This document shows positions 34,233 to 43,167 of a DNA stretch of 64,000 nucleotides, one piece after another (position 1 is the stretch's first letter; each line of letters opens with the position of its first letter). The DNA lies in assembly GCF_001591665.1 (NCBI RefSeq), contig NZ_BCVI01000029.1, positions 1 to 64,000 on the forward strand. The letters run 5' to 3'. This DNA comes from Neobacillus soli NBRC 102451 (lineage in GTDB: Bacteria > Bacillota > Bacilli > Bacillales > Cytobacillaceae). A program made the translations under genes and the position numbers. The notes beneath the pieces are model-generated. The model was not told the DNA's origin. It saw only the letters and a program-made list of their open reading frames with translations, and ran no database searches.

Positions 34233-34461
34233 GAGTATTAGAAATTTTTAAGAATCTTCATTTTTTAAAATAATGCTTGTTTTCATTGAAAAAAAGTAAA
34301 CTTTTGTCATTTCGAAATTATCGAAATAATCCCTGAAATATATTGAATTTGGCTTATGAGAATAGTAATATTATTTTCGGAATCTATAACATAGAGAGGG
34401 ATATACATCATGGATTGTATATCGCCCAGTTCAAACATTATTTTAAGGGGATACAATTTAT

Positions 34462-35853
34462 ATGCAAAGTAGTAAACTGCCGTTTTCAAGGTATTTCATC
34501 ATAGGAGTTATGTTGTTTGCGCTATTTTTCGGAGCAGGAAATCTTATTTTCCCTGCATCACTCGGTCAACAGGCTGGATTGAACGTTTGGAAGGCAGTTG
34601 GCGGATTTTTGATAACCGGAATTGGACTGCCATTCCTAGGGATATTGGCAATGGGTTTTTCCGGTAGCAAGAATCTACAAGAACTGGCAAGTCGAATTCA
34701 TCCGCTTTATGGAGTCATCTTTACTTCGCTGCTTTATTTAACGATTGGGCCATTTTTTGCTGCACCAAGAACGGGTGCCGTTGCCTATGACATTGGAATC
34801 ACACCGTTTGTAGGTGAAAGTGCTGGACATGTTGGCTTGATTGTTTTCACCTTGCTATTTTTCCTTGTCACCGTTTGGTTTTCTTTAAACCCAGCCAAGA
34901 TTGTCGATTACGTTGGGAAAATACTATCACCGGGAATTATCGTGCTTATTTTGGTTTTATTAGTGATGGTGATGGTAAAACCCGTGGGTTCGATTGGAGC
35001 ACCGCAAACGGCCTATTCAAACGGGGCGTTTATGAAAGGCATAATGGAAGGCTATAACACCATGGATGCCCTCGCATCACTGGTATTTGGGATTATCGTC
35101 ATTAATGCAATTCGTACGATGGGTGTAACATCCACACGTGGAATCCTCTTCGCTTCAGCGAAATCCGGAATTGTAGCCATTATATTTCTCGGTATCATCT
35201 ATGTTGGCATTGCTTATTTAGGGGCAACAAGTACAGAAGCATTCGGTCTTTTTGATACAGGGGGACCTGTTCTTGGGAAGGCAGCATCCTATTATTTTGG
35301 AACATTGGGAACAGTGATGTTATCAATAATTATTATCCTTGCCTGTCTTACAACGAGCATCGGATTGATGACGGCTTGCGGTGAATATTTCCATACGCTG
35401 TTACCTAAAGTTAGTTATAAAAGATGGGTTGTTTTCTTTTCAGTGGTTTCATTCGTTGTTGCAAACTTTGGGTTATCAAACATCATTCATTTTTCTATTC
35501 CTGTATTAATGTTACTCTATCCACTGGCAGTCGTCTTAATGCTGCTAACATTTTTGTCAAAGCTTTTTAACCATTCACGGATTGTTTATGCGGCTTCAAT
35601 TGCAGTCACCTTTTTGATTAGTATCATTGATGGATTTAAAACATTCTGTGAACTGCTAGGCATCGACTATTTTGGATGGCTGGCACCGATTGTGACTTTT
35701 TATAAGCGGTCCCTGCCCCTATATAACGATGGGCTTGGCTGGTTGCTTCCGGTTTTAGTGACGATTTTGGTTACAGGAGTTTCTGTTGCTGTCCTGAATT
35801 TTTTTGCAATACGCAATAAAAAACAAAAAAGCAATTTCGAAAAGATTGCTTAA
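34462..35853 (+). CDS. brnQ: Branched-chain amino acid:cation symporter BrnQ
   Basis: 463 residues, about 12 membrane helices, LivCS family. The conserved opening FALFFGAGNLIFPASLGQQAG and PRTGAVAYDIG motif are typical. Takes up Leu, Ile and Val with Na+ or H+. The ATG lies 9-12 bases after AAGGGG. In Bacillus such genes are CodY-repressed; no convincing CodY box was found here. No operon partner. Confidence 0.9.
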   Translation: MQSSKLPFSRYFIIGVMLFALFFGAGNLIFPASLGQQAGLNVWKAVGGFLITGIGLPFLGILAMGFSGSKNLQELASRIHPLYGVIFTSLLYLTIGPFFAAPRTGAVAYDIGITPFVGESAGHVGLIVFTLLFFLVTVWFSLNPAKIVDYVGKILSPGIIVLILVLLVMVMVKPVGSIGAPQTAYSNGAFMKGIMEGYNTMDALASLVFGIIVINAIRTMGVTSTRGILFASAKSGIVAIIFLGIIYVGIAYLGATSTEAFGLFDTGGPVLGKAASYYFGTLGTVMLSIIIILACLTTSIGLMTACGEYFHTLLPKVSYKRWVVFFSVVSFVVANFGLSNIIHFSIPVLMLLYPLAVVLMLLTFLSKLFNHSRIVYAASIAVTFLISIIDGFKTFCELLGIDYFGWLAPIVTFYKRSLPLYNDGLGWLLPVLVTILVTGVSVAVLNFFAIRNKKQKSNFEKIA

Positions 35854-35929
35854 GAACTAATTCAATGAAAGTGTTATCCATGTAAAAGTGCGAAATAATA
35901 ATAAAGCAAATAATATTGAAGAGATGGAC

Positions 35930-35958
35930 TTGCATTATAAGAAAATCTCTGTTATATT
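35930..35958 (+). promoter_or_regulatory. Sigma-A promoter of the cold-shock gene
   Basis: TTGCAT (35930-35935), 17-base spacer, TATATT (35953-35958). It predicts a 5' leader of about 110 bases, typical of csp mRNAs. Confidence 0.6.
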
Positions 35959-36044
35959 GAATAAGAATTATTTTTGTTAGTCGGTAGGATTATTAAGTGC
36001 TAAACTTTCTGTCTTGAAGATCTGAGCAAGGATAGTAACACAAT

Positions 36045-36059
36045 GTGTGCAAAGCACAC
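36045..36059 (+). promoter_or_regulatory. Hairpin next to the csp ribosome site
   Basis: GTGTGC-AAA-GCACAC, a perfect 6-bp stem with a 3-base loop directly upstream of GAGGAGG. Likely affects translation or stability of the csp mRNA with temperature (inference). Confidence 0.55.
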
Positions 36060-36074
36060 GAGGAGGAAACAACA

Positions 36075-36275
36075 ATGGAACAAGGTAAAGTAAAATGGTT
36101 TAATGCAGAAAAAGGTTTCGGATTCATCGAACGCGAAGCAGGGGACGATGTATTCGTACACTTCTCAGCTATCCAAAGCGAAGGTTTCAAATCTTTAGAC
36201 GAAGGTCAAGCTGTTACATTTGAAGTAGAACAAGGTCAACGTGGACCCCAAGCTACTAACGTTCGTAAAGCATAA
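36075..36275 (+). CDS. CspA/CspB-family cold shock protein
   Basis: 66 residues, a single cold-shock domain with RNP1 (KGFGFIE) and RNP2 (VFVHF). It binds single-stranded RNA and DNA and acts as an RNA chaperone. It starts [16 protein letters not shown], with AGGAGG 8 bases upstream; the longer frame from 36045 reads through the leader hairpin and is not used. Long 5' leader and strong terminator, monocistronic. Confidence 0.95.
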   Translation: MEQGKVKWFNAEKGFGFIEREAGDDVFVHFSAIQSEGFKSLDEGQAVTFEVEQGQRGPQATNVRKA

Positions 36276-36290
36276 TAAGAACTAAAATAT

Positions 36291-36322
36291 AAAAAAGACT
36301 CTCTTGCAGAGTCTTTTTTTTG
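36291..36322 (+). terminator. Terminator of the csp gene
   Basis: AAAAGACTCT-cttgc-AGAGTCTTTT stem followed by eight T. Confidence 0.9.
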
Positions 36323-36396
36323 TCTATTGTCTATGTCTATAAAGAACAAGAGGAGCAAGATTCTTTTGTGCGATTTATTTTATTTTTTCCAAAACA

Positions 36397-36470
36397 ATAA
36401 AAAAACCCTGCTCAGCAGGTGAGCAGGGCGGGTATTTGAATAACGTAAAGCAAATGGTAAATAGAGTATA
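36397..36470 (-). ncRNA. Possible small minus-strand RNA ending in a strong terminator
   Basis: CCCTGCTCA (36406-36414) with TGAGCAGGG (36420-36428) gives a terminator whose U-tract (36397-36405) is on the minus strand, yet no minus-strand gene precedes it. A TATACT -10-like element (36465-36470, minus) would give an RNA of about 60 bases, but its -35 is poor. The rest of 36323-36776 shows no gene. Speculative. Confidence 0.25.
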
Positions 36471-36776
36471 GCATACATTGAAAGTAATACCTAATCCTTT
36501 TTTTAGAAATCACGAAGACTTTGGGAAATAAAAAGTCTGGTAGGGCGTTTTCAAACATTTAATATACAAAATAACATTATTATGTAAACTTATCGCAGAG
36601 CCATTTGTAAATATTTATGAGGGTCAACAGGGGGAATAAAGGATACAGATTCGCCAAACCTTTCACTAAAAGGAAAAATCATGTAAGCTGTAGAAGTGTG
36701 TGTTTTCTAGAATGACATTTCGAAAGTTGTAGCTTATGAGATTGCCAGATATAAAAAATGTGAAGGGGATAGGTGT

Positions 36777-38219
36777 ATGACCAAATCAGTTAATAAGCAG
36801 AAGGCAATTGTTGCCCTGCTTCTGGCAGGAACGTTCATTGCCATTTTGAATCAAACACTCATGATTACGGCAATACCGTTGATTATGAGTGAAATGAAAA
36901 TTACCGCCAATAGTGCCCAATGGCTCACGACCATATTTATGTTGGTGAATGGAATCATGATCCCTGTGAGCGCCTTTTTATTAGAGCGTTTTACAACTAG
37001 ACAGTTATTTATAACGGCGATGAGTGTTTTTACTGCCGGTACCTTAGTTGGAGGAATGGCACCGAATTTTGAAATTCTTTTAGTAGGAAGGGTGATTCAA
37101 TCATTTGGAGCAGGTGTGATGCTACCCCTGATGACCACGGTATTTTTGATGATCTTCCCTGTAAATAAGCGCGGTGCTGCAATGGGGTTGGTCGGTCTCG
37201 TCATTTCCTTTGCACCGGCGTTAGGACCGGCCTTATCTGGATGGGTAACGGCTCATTATTCATGGAGGGTTTTATTTTTCATCATTTTTCCAATCGCGCT
37301 GGCTACTATTCTTTTTGCCTTTCTTGCATTAAAAAATGTAACTGAGGCGTCTAAACCGAAAGTTGATGTGATCTCGATTTTATTATCTTCGCTTGGTTTT
37401 GGCGGATTGCTTTATGGATTTACTTGCGCAGGCAATTATGGCTGGCTGGGTTTAAGTACAATGATCTCTTTAGGGGTGGGCGGGCTATCACTCATCGTAT
37501 TTATTTCTAGACAATTACGCATGGAACATCCGATGCTTGAATTCCGGATCTTTAAGTATTCTATCTTCCCGTTTGCAATCATCATTGGAATGATAGGCTT
37601 TATGGGGTTGATTGGGTCAGAAACGCTTATCCCTTTATTTATGTTAAATATGCGAGAATTCAATGCGTTTGAAGCTGGTTTGGTCCTTTTACCAGGAGCG
37701 CTCATTAGCGGATTCATGGCCCCGATTGCGGGAAGGATTTTTGATAAAATCGGTGCAAAATGGCTTGTTATTGTCGGCTTAACTATTTTGACAGTCTCTT
37801 CCTTTGCCTTTACAAAGTTAGATCCATCGACGACGATGACTTACTTAACCGTGATGTATGGAATTCGAATGCTGGGTTTATCGCTGGTGATGATGCCTGT
37901 CTCAACGACTGCTTTAAATCAGCTGCCAGGGCGATTAATTCCACATGGTGCGGCAATGGATAACACCATGAAAATGATTGCTGCTTCGGTCGGCACAGCG
38001 ATTCTTGTTACCGTAATGACTACTACAGCGGAAACAGCGAAACACCGCCCCGATATATCTTATCCGAATATTCATGGAGCCAATGTGGCCTTTATGGTTA
38101 TAGCTGTTCTTTCGTTTATTGGGCTCATTCTGTCCTTTTTTATTAAGAATGAAAGACAAACGGAAGAAGTCATGGAAAAAAAGCAGCTTAGGAAAGTAAA
38201 AGTCAATGCGCAGGGATGA
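36777..38219 (+). CDS. MFS drug-efflux transporter, DHA2 (EmrB/LmrB-like)
   Basis: 480 residues, about 14 membrane helices. TM1 FIAILNQTLMITAIPLI, motif D1-type and the antiporter motif C (GLVISFAPALGPALSGWVTAHYSWR, described in parts) are those of the 14-TMS proton-antiport drug pumps such as LmrB. Likely exports antibiotics or other lipophilic compounds. GAAGGGG lies 9 bases before the ATG. No adjacent TetR or MarR regulator. Confidence 0.88.
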   Translation: MTKSVNKQKAIVALLLAGTFIAILNQTLMITAIPLIMSEMKITANSAQWLTTIFMLVNGIMIPVSAFLLERFTTRQLFITAMSVFTAGTLVGGMAPNFEILLVGRVIQSFGAGVMLPLMTTVFLMIFPVNKRGAAMGLVGLVISFAPALGPALSGWVTAHYSWRVLFFIIFPIALATILFAFLALKNVTEASKPKVDVISILLSSLGFGGLLYGFTCAGNYGWLGLSTMISLGVGGLSLIVFISRQLRMEHPMLEFRIFKYSIFPFAIIIGMIGFMGLIGSETLIPLFMLNMREFNAFEAGLVLLPGALISGFMAPIAGRIFDKIGAKWLVIVGLTILTVSSFAFTKLDPSTTMTYLTVMYGIRMLGLSLVMMPVSTTALNQLPGRLIPHGAAMDNTMKMIAASVGTAILVTVMTTTAETAKHRPDISYPNIHGANVAFMVIAVLSFIGLILSFFIKNERQTEEVMEKKQLRKVKVNAQG

Positions 38220-38298
38220 TGCAAGGTATGAGGATGGGACAAAAGCTAAGGTATAAATTGCCTGTTTATGGGTATGATAAAAGCGAGGTGATGAGGAA

Positions 38299-38475
38299 AT
38301 GGCTACAGCAAAAATTGGCGATGTTATAACCTTTGAACGTGAGGGGAAAAGCCATGAAGGTGTCGTTTCAGGAATTAGGGAAAATTCCGTTATGGTCGAA
38401 TATGGTTATTCAAAAGGCAAAGATGAACCGCTAGTAACGATTGTTAATCACAAGAATTATAAAATAAAAAAATAA
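38299..38475 (+). CDS. DUF2187 (YkvS-like) small protein
   Basis: 58 residues, MATAKIGDVITFEREGKSHE..., with the pattern IREN SVMVEY and a Lys-rich end. It resembles the YkvS/DUF2187 family, a KOW-like small beta protein of unknown role in bacilli. GAGGTG lies 8 bases before the ATG. Confidence 0.75.
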   Translation: MATAKIGDVITFEREGKSHEGVVSGIRENSVMVEYGYSKGKDEPLVTIVNHKNYKIKK

Positions 38476-38553
38476 CAATTTCTAGAAGTTGTTCGTATCA
38501 CTTATAGAATAATTGGGACAACGATGAAAACGGAAAATAAAATATGAATTAAT

Positions 38554-38598
38554 CCATCTAAAGCGCGGGGCTGATTAACTATGCTCCGGGTTTTTTTA
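38554..38598 (+). terminator. Probable terminator after the DUF2187 gene
   Basis: CGCGGGGC...GCTCCGGG imperfect stem followed by T7. Confidence 0.45.
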
Positions 38599-38678
38599 TT
38601 TTCAATGGAATCATCCTATTCATACTTTACTTTCGAGATGCTATTTAGTTGGCATTTGGAGGAAAATGCGACTTAGAA

Positions 38679-38886
38679 GGGCTCTACCTCAACTTTGTGG
38701 ATGAAAATTCACTCAAACATCTAAGTAGATGGGCTCTACTTCGTCAATTGGGCTGAAAATCCTCTCAAACATCTAAGTAGACAGGCTCTACCTCAACGTT
38801 TGGACATAAAATCCTTTCATACATCTAAGTAGACAGGTTCTACTTCGATGTTTAGGCTGAAGATCCTCTCGAACATCAAAGTAGAC
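38679..38886. repeat. Four tandem degenerate 52-bp repeats
   Basis: Units begin at 38679, 38731, 38783 and 38835, each exactly 52 bp. Each opens with [AG]GG[CT]TCTAC[CT]TC and closes with ACATC[TA]AAGTAGA[CT]. Identity is high at the ends and lower in the middle. There are no unique spacers, so it is not a CRISPR array. No convincing frame runs through all units. Confidence 0.85.
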
Positions 38887-38890
38887 GGAC

Positions 38891-39007
38891 GCTATTGGAA
38901 CACATTTCTACTAAAAAATCTTAAAAACGGTATCCATGCGCTATTGGAGCACGTTCCTACTAAAAAATCTAGAAAAGGGTATCCAATAGCGCTATTGTGG
39001 GAAAATT
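38891..39007. repeat. Second tandem repeat of about 50 bp
   Basis: GCTATTGGA[AG]CAC begins units at 38891 (49 bp) and 38940 (51 bp), with a partial third at 38991. They share CTACTAAAAAATCT and GGTATCCA. The unit differs from the adjoining 52-bp family. Confidence 0.75.
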
Positions 39008-39088
39008 CAAGGAATCTCTATCACCAAGCCATTAGAGGCAAGAAAATGCATGAACCACGTAAAATCCAACAGAAATGAATGACTGAGT

Positions 39089-39901
39089 TTAATTTTTCAC
39101 TTCATCGAGTAGGGCCTTTATGTAATACGCCGGCACCGCAGCCCCAATAATTTCCTTTGTATCAATTGCAGGATTCTGCAAAGTGGCAAAGATTACTCCG
39201 ATTACTTCCCCTTTGTCATTAATAACCGGGCTCCCACTATTCCCTTTATAGACAGGAGCTTCAATCATCATAACTGGAACATCCCAGTCTAGTAACATAA
39301 CTTTACCTACAATCGTGCCTTGATTGGCGATTTGCGTAAAGGCTAACGGATTCCCAATAAAAATAATTTTCTCACCCTCCCATTTTTCCCACTCTTTTTC
39401 AAAAGCCAGCGGTAGAACAGGCAGATTATTTGCCTCTATCTCAACAATCGCAAGATCAAGTTCCGGATGTTTTACAATGACTTTGCCAACAAAGGAATCA
39501 CCGGTTTTAAAATGTACATTCACCCTGTTGGTATTTTCTACAACATGTGCATTTGTCACAATTAACCCATCATCAGCGACATTGAAGCCTGTTCCTTTAA
39601 CACCATTCCATTCAATGGTGACGACTGCTTTCTTGTATTCACTCACTTCCGGATTCTTGGAAAGTCTATTTGAAACCTCAATAAAATGGATAGCAGGGAG
39701 ATTAAATACATCAAACCATATCCCCAATCCGCTGATTAACATGGAAAATACAAGCAGCAAACTAACGATTTTACCGATAAATTTTTTTCGCTTTCGTCTT
39801 TGTTCTTTTTCCTCTTCCCATTCTTGAGCCTCTTCTTCTAAAAATGAAGCTTCCCCATCCATTTCTTCCTCTTGGTGAAAATCATTATTTTCTTTCTCCA
39901 C
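39089..39901 (-). CDS. Membrane-anchored trypsin-like serine protease
   Basis: 270 residues. A highly acidic cytoplasmic N terminus (1-34) is followed by RRKRKK, one membrane helix (about 42-63) and an extracytoplasmic chymotrypsin-fold domain. The triad is His in TNAHVV, Asp in ELDLAIV and Ser in YKGNSGSP. No PDZ domain, unlike HtrA. GTG start 5 bases after GAGGGG. Substrates are unknown; a role in envelope quality control or regulated proteolysis is inferred. Its 3' end faces the tandem repeats. Confidence 0.85.
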   Translation of the reverse strand: MEKENNDFHQEEEMDGEASFLEEEAQEWEEEKEQRRKRKKFIGKIVSLLLVFSMLISGLGIWFDVFNLPAIHFIEVSNRLSKNPEVSEYKKAVVTIEWNGVKGTGFNVADDGLIVTNAHVVENTNRVNVHFKTGDSFVGKVIVKHPELDLAIVEIEANNLPVLPLAFEKEWEKWEGEKIIFIGNPLAFTQIANQGTIVGKVMLLDWDVPVMMIEAPVYKGNSGSPVINDKGEVIGVIFATLQNPAIDTKEIIGAAVPAYYIKALLDEVKN

Positions 39902-40041
39902 TTTTTCCCCTCATAACATGGTTTATTTAATCTTATTATAGCGAGTTTTATACAAACAAAAAATGACCTGCTTTGAAAAAATCATAAAAGAATGAACGCT
40001 TTGATTCAGTCCATAATAAATAACGAAAAGGAGGCGGCCGT

Positions 40042-40176
40042 ATGGATCAAAAATATAATACTGGCGATGATGCCACAGTGGAATTGAAGAAGGCACTAAG
40101 AAAAAGTCCCCCTAAAAGCAATCCAAACATGAGTGAAGCAGAGCTGAAGATGAAATTTCAAGGAAAAAAAAGCTAG
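40042..40176 (+). CDS. Small hypothetical protein (44 residues)
   Basis: MDQKYNTGDDATVELKKALR..., ending MKFQGKKS. It is hydrophilic with no signal or membrane segment. AAAGGAGG lies 10-13 bases before the ATG. Size, composition and pairing with 40215-40364 suggest small sporulation-type proteins, but no family was recognised. Confidence 0.55.
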   Translation: MDQKYNTGDDATVELKKALRKSPPKSNPNMSEAELKMKFQGKKS

Positions 40177-40214
40177 GTTCAGGCTATCCATCCTATTAAT
40201 TGGAGGTGAAGGTA

Positions 40215-40364
40215 ATGTCAGATAAAAATCCAATTGAGTTTACAGGGAAAGTTCTTGATCAAAGAAATAATCTTACGGGTCCTGACGATTCAGGTAAGGC
40301 ATCTTTTCCAGAACGCCCTAAACATGTAACCATTCAGGTGCCAAATCGTATTAAGGATAAATAG
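40215..40364 (+). CDS. Small hypothetical protein (49 residues)
   Basis: MSDKNPIEFTGKVLDQRNNL..., ending HVTIQVPNRIKDK. Hydrophilic. GGAGGTGAAGG lies 4-12 bases before the ATG. It is 38 bases after the other mini-gene and followed by a terminator at 40509, so the two likely form one transcript. No function assigned. Confidence 0.55.
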   Translation: MSDKNPIEFTGKVLDQRNNLTGPDDSGKASFPERPKHVTIQVPNRIKDK

Positions 40365-40508
40365 CTTGTTTGGTTAAAGGAAATCAGATTAATTTTTCAT
40401 CAAAATAAATCGCTTTTAAGTAGGGGGAGGGAATAGTATCGGGTTCCTCTTCCTATCACAAAACTTGAATTTACAGTTAAAAATGTAAAGTAAAATGCAT
40501 ATCAATTC

Positions 40509-40534
40509 GCACCGTATTTTGCGGTGCTTTTTTT
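40509..40534 (+). terminator. Terminator of the two mini-genes
   Basis: GCACCG-tattttg-CGGTGC followed by T7. Confidence 0.85.
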
Positions 40535-40560
40535 AAAATAAAATAAAATAAAATAAAATA
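40535..40560. repeat. AAAAT pentanucleotide microsatellite
   Basis: About five tandem AAAAT units immediately after the terminator T-run; a slippage-prone tract. Confidence 0.8.
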
Positions 40561-40643
40561 GCCTAGTTCCTATTGACTAAGCTATTCCTTGTATTATTAG
40601 AAGCCTATTAAGTTAAAGCACCTGTTACTTTAAGTATAATATG

Positions 40644-41765
40644 TCACAATCCGGTAGTGAAAGGCTTGTTAGTTAAATTAATGATTTTATCAACTGCCTG
40701 TTCAGCTGACTGAAGTGCACCTTCAAGATGTCCACTAGATTGTGAATTCGTCTCTGTACCAGCAAAAATAATTTTCTTTTCCCATACACCTCCTACTGGT
40801 GGTTGACCATAGCTCTGGTAATTTTTAAGAGGACTGATGTCTTCCTCAACAGCCGTTTCAGAATCGCTGGACCAATCCTTATAAAGAATAGCCTTTGCGT
40901 TTTTAGCTTCACTTCCAAAGAGCTTAACTAACTGGTCAGCAACCAATTTTAAGATTTTATCTTGACCCATTTTTTCGCGTGCTTCTGCAGGCATTCCGAA
41001 GAAACCAAATAATGCACCAGAGCCTTTTATAGGAGAAGCATCGTATATTTCTTGTAAGGGACCAACGGAGCTTAACACAAATCCAGAAAGTCCTAATTCT
41101 CTCCAGAAGGGACGATCATAGACTGCCACTACCTTGGCCTGTCCCGCCATCCACGTAGGTTTTTTGACAATGTCAGCCATAAGATTCGGAGGGAGGGAGG
41201 GAGAAAATTCAATGTGACGCGCCACAAGACGAGGTGGCAATGCTAAAATAACAGCATCTGCAGTAATTACTTTTGTCTGCCCATCAACCTGGTCTGCTTC
41301 TACCGTGATTTCACCAGCTTCATTCAGCTGAATTCTCTTCACTCGTGTTTCTAGCTCAACTATTTCTGAGGGAAACGTCTCTGCTAGAGCATCAATAAGA
41401 GACTGCACACCTCCAGTCAATCGGACCCATTTTTCGTCAGAATTTTCTTTCAGCACACAGCGCTCAGGCGGCTTGATTTGGAATCGTTCTATAAGTATTT
41501 CGCCTTCCTTATATTGTTCGAAAGTTTCTAAATTTAGTTCTTTTACAAGATTAGCAATATGGGTCTCATTCTGTGGCCAAAACCACGTCGGGCCAAGGTC
41601 AAATTTACCTAGGTCAGGTCTGTTTGGAACAGGAATACTCAAAACCCTGCCGCCAATCCTATCTCTAGCGTCTTGGACCCTGCATTTAATGCCTTGTTCA
41701 GTTAGTAGTGATGCAGCACGAAGGCCACTTAAACCAGCACCAACAATGATTACAGGATGGTTCAT
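40644..41765 (-). CDS. Flavin-containing amine oxidase family protein
   Basis: 373 residues, somewhat short for the family (about 430-450). N-terminal FAD-binding VIIVGAGLSGLRAASLL, then DRIGGRV, and C-terminal FAGTETNSQSSGHLEGALQSAEQA, the FAD-site motif of monoamine oxidases. It oxidises an amine or related substrate; identity unknown. GAAGGAGG lies 8 bases before the ATG. Divergent from the luciferase-like oxidoreductase. The two are not evidently linked in function. Confidence 0.85.
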   Translation of the reverse strand: MNHPVIIVGAGLSGLRAASLLTEQGIKCRVQDARDRIGGRVLSIPVPNRPDLGKFDLGPTWFWPQNETHIANLVKELNLETFEQYKEGEILIERFQIKPPERCVLKENSDEKWVRLTGGVQSLIDALAETFPSEIVELETRVKRIQLNEAGEITVEADQVDGQTKVITADAVILALPPRLVARHIEFSPSLPPNLMADIVKKPTWMAGQAKVVAVYDRPFWRELGLSGFVLSSVGPLQEIYDASPIKGSGALFGFFGMPAEAREKMGQDKILKLVADQLVKLFGSEAKNAKAILYKDWSSDSETAVEEDISPLKNYQSYGQPPVGGVWEKKIIFAGTETNSQSSGHLEGALQSAEQAVDKIINLTNKPFTTGL

Positions 41766-41947
41766 ATTTTGTCCTCCTTCTGACTGTTGCTAGTTTGAAT
41801 CATCATAACACGCACAAAAAAGCCATACAATATTAAAGTTGTATGAAGAACAATATTAAGAAAACTCTTTTAAGCATTTAAGTTTGTTTCCTGGATTTCT
41901 ATTGTTACTATTAGAGTAATCCTCCATAGTGAAAGGAACTGTATAAT

Positions 41948-42949
41948 ATGGCAACTATTCATATACCTGTATCAGTCTTAAATTTAGCCCCAATACGAGA
42001 AGGCGAGGGTCCCAAACAAGCCATAGATTCAATGATAGATCTTGCACAAGCGGTAGAAATAATGGGCTATCAACGATATTGGATTGCGGAGCATCATAAT
42101 ACACCGACACTTGTCAGTTCAGCAACGTCGATGTTAATTAAACATACGTTAGAACACACCAATACCATCCAAGTAGGATCTGGCGGGATCATGCTCCCGA
42201 ACCATTCCCCTTTAGTAGTGGCAGAACAATTCGGAACAATGGCCACGATCTATCCAAATCGAGTCGAACTTGGTTTAGGCCGCGCTCCTGGGACCGATAT
42301 GATGACGGCAAGCGCCTTAAGACGATCGAAAAATGATTCTGTTTATACATTTCCCGACGATGTCCAAGCCTTGCTTACCTATTTTGGACCGGAAAACCAG
42401 CAAAGTTATGTAAGAGCCTATCCCGGTGTAGGGACAAATATTCCAATCTATATCCTAGGTTCTTCCACGGATTCCGCCTATTTAGCAGCAAGTTTAGGTC
42501 TTCCTTATGTATTTGCTTCACACTTTGCCCCAAGATATATGGAGGAAGCCATTTCTATTTATCGTCAACGATTCCAGCCATCTGAATATTTGGATAAACC
42601 ATATATGATGGTCTGTTTAAATGTAATTGCGGCGGAGAGTGATGAAGAAGCAGAATGGTTATCAACAACGAAACATCAATTTTTCTTAAATGTGGTCCGC
42701 GGTTCGAAAAATCCGTTACAGCCGCCTGTTGAAAACATGGATAAGCTATGGACCCCAGCGGAAAAAGAAATGGCCGCAGCAATGTCAAGTGTGACGTTGT
42801 TGGGAAGCAAAGAAACAATCCGCCAACAATTGACCGATTTTCAAGAAAAATATAACGTAGATGAAATCATGGCTGTGTCCTATATCTATGACCCTGAAAA
42901 ACAAAAACGTTCGTATGAAATATTTAAAGAAATTGTGGATGGGAAATGA
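41948..42949 (+). CDS. LLM-class flavin-dependent oxidoreductase
   Basis: 333 residues, luciferase-like monooxygenase TIM barrel. It has the group-typical [16 protein letters not shown] near residue 40 and [39 protein letters not shown] (described in parts) near residue 80. Family members resemble YwcH/MsnO8-like proteins and use FMNH2 and O2; the substrate is unknown. GAAAGGA lies about 10 bases before the ATG. Confidence 0.87.
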   Translation: MATIHIPVSVLNLAPIREGEGPKQAIDSMIDLAQAVEIMGYQRYWIAEHHNTPTLVSSATSMLIKHTLEHTNTIQVGSGGIMLPNHSPLVVAEQFGTMATIYPNRVELGLGRAPGTDMMTASALRRSKNDSVYTFPDDVQALLTYFGPENQQSYVRAYPGVGTNIPIYILGSSTDSAYLAASLGLPYVFASHFAPRYMEEAISIYRQRFQPSEYLDKPYMMVCLNVIAAESDEEAEWLSTTKHQFFLNVVRGSKNPLQPPVENMDKLWTPAEKEMAAAMSSVTLLGSKETIRQQLTDFQEKYNVDEIMAVSYIYDPEKQKRSYEIFKEIVDGK

Positions 42950-43025
42950 TTCACCTAGGAACGGTTTGTTACAAGAAAAGGGTGGTAAGGACTCCGGCCG
43001 TACCAAAGATAATAATTATTTTTAT

Positions 43026-43058
43026 TAAAAAGGGAGAGGGAATCCTTCCCCTTTTGAT
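43026..43058. terminator. Bidirectional terminator-like hairpin
   Basis: AAAAGGGAGAGGGA pairs imperfectly with TCCTTCCCCTTTT between the convergent oxidoreductase and LysR genes. Confidence 0.5.
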
Positions 43059-43167
43059 TAATCCGTTCTTCCCCTTCCTTGACAATCTTCCGATGTCCCT
43101 TTTTCCCCCATTTCAACTTATTAAGATAGAGTAATGGCTTTGTTAAAATATTAGTGTATCTCCTTTA

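Noticed and set aside
34373-34387. CodY box upstream of brnQ
   Set aside because: Five mismatches to the 15-base consensus, although regulation by CodY would be expected for brnQ.
38679-39007. CRISPR array
   Set aside because: Repeats abut each other without unique spacers, are degenerate and 49-52 bp long, and no cas genes are near.
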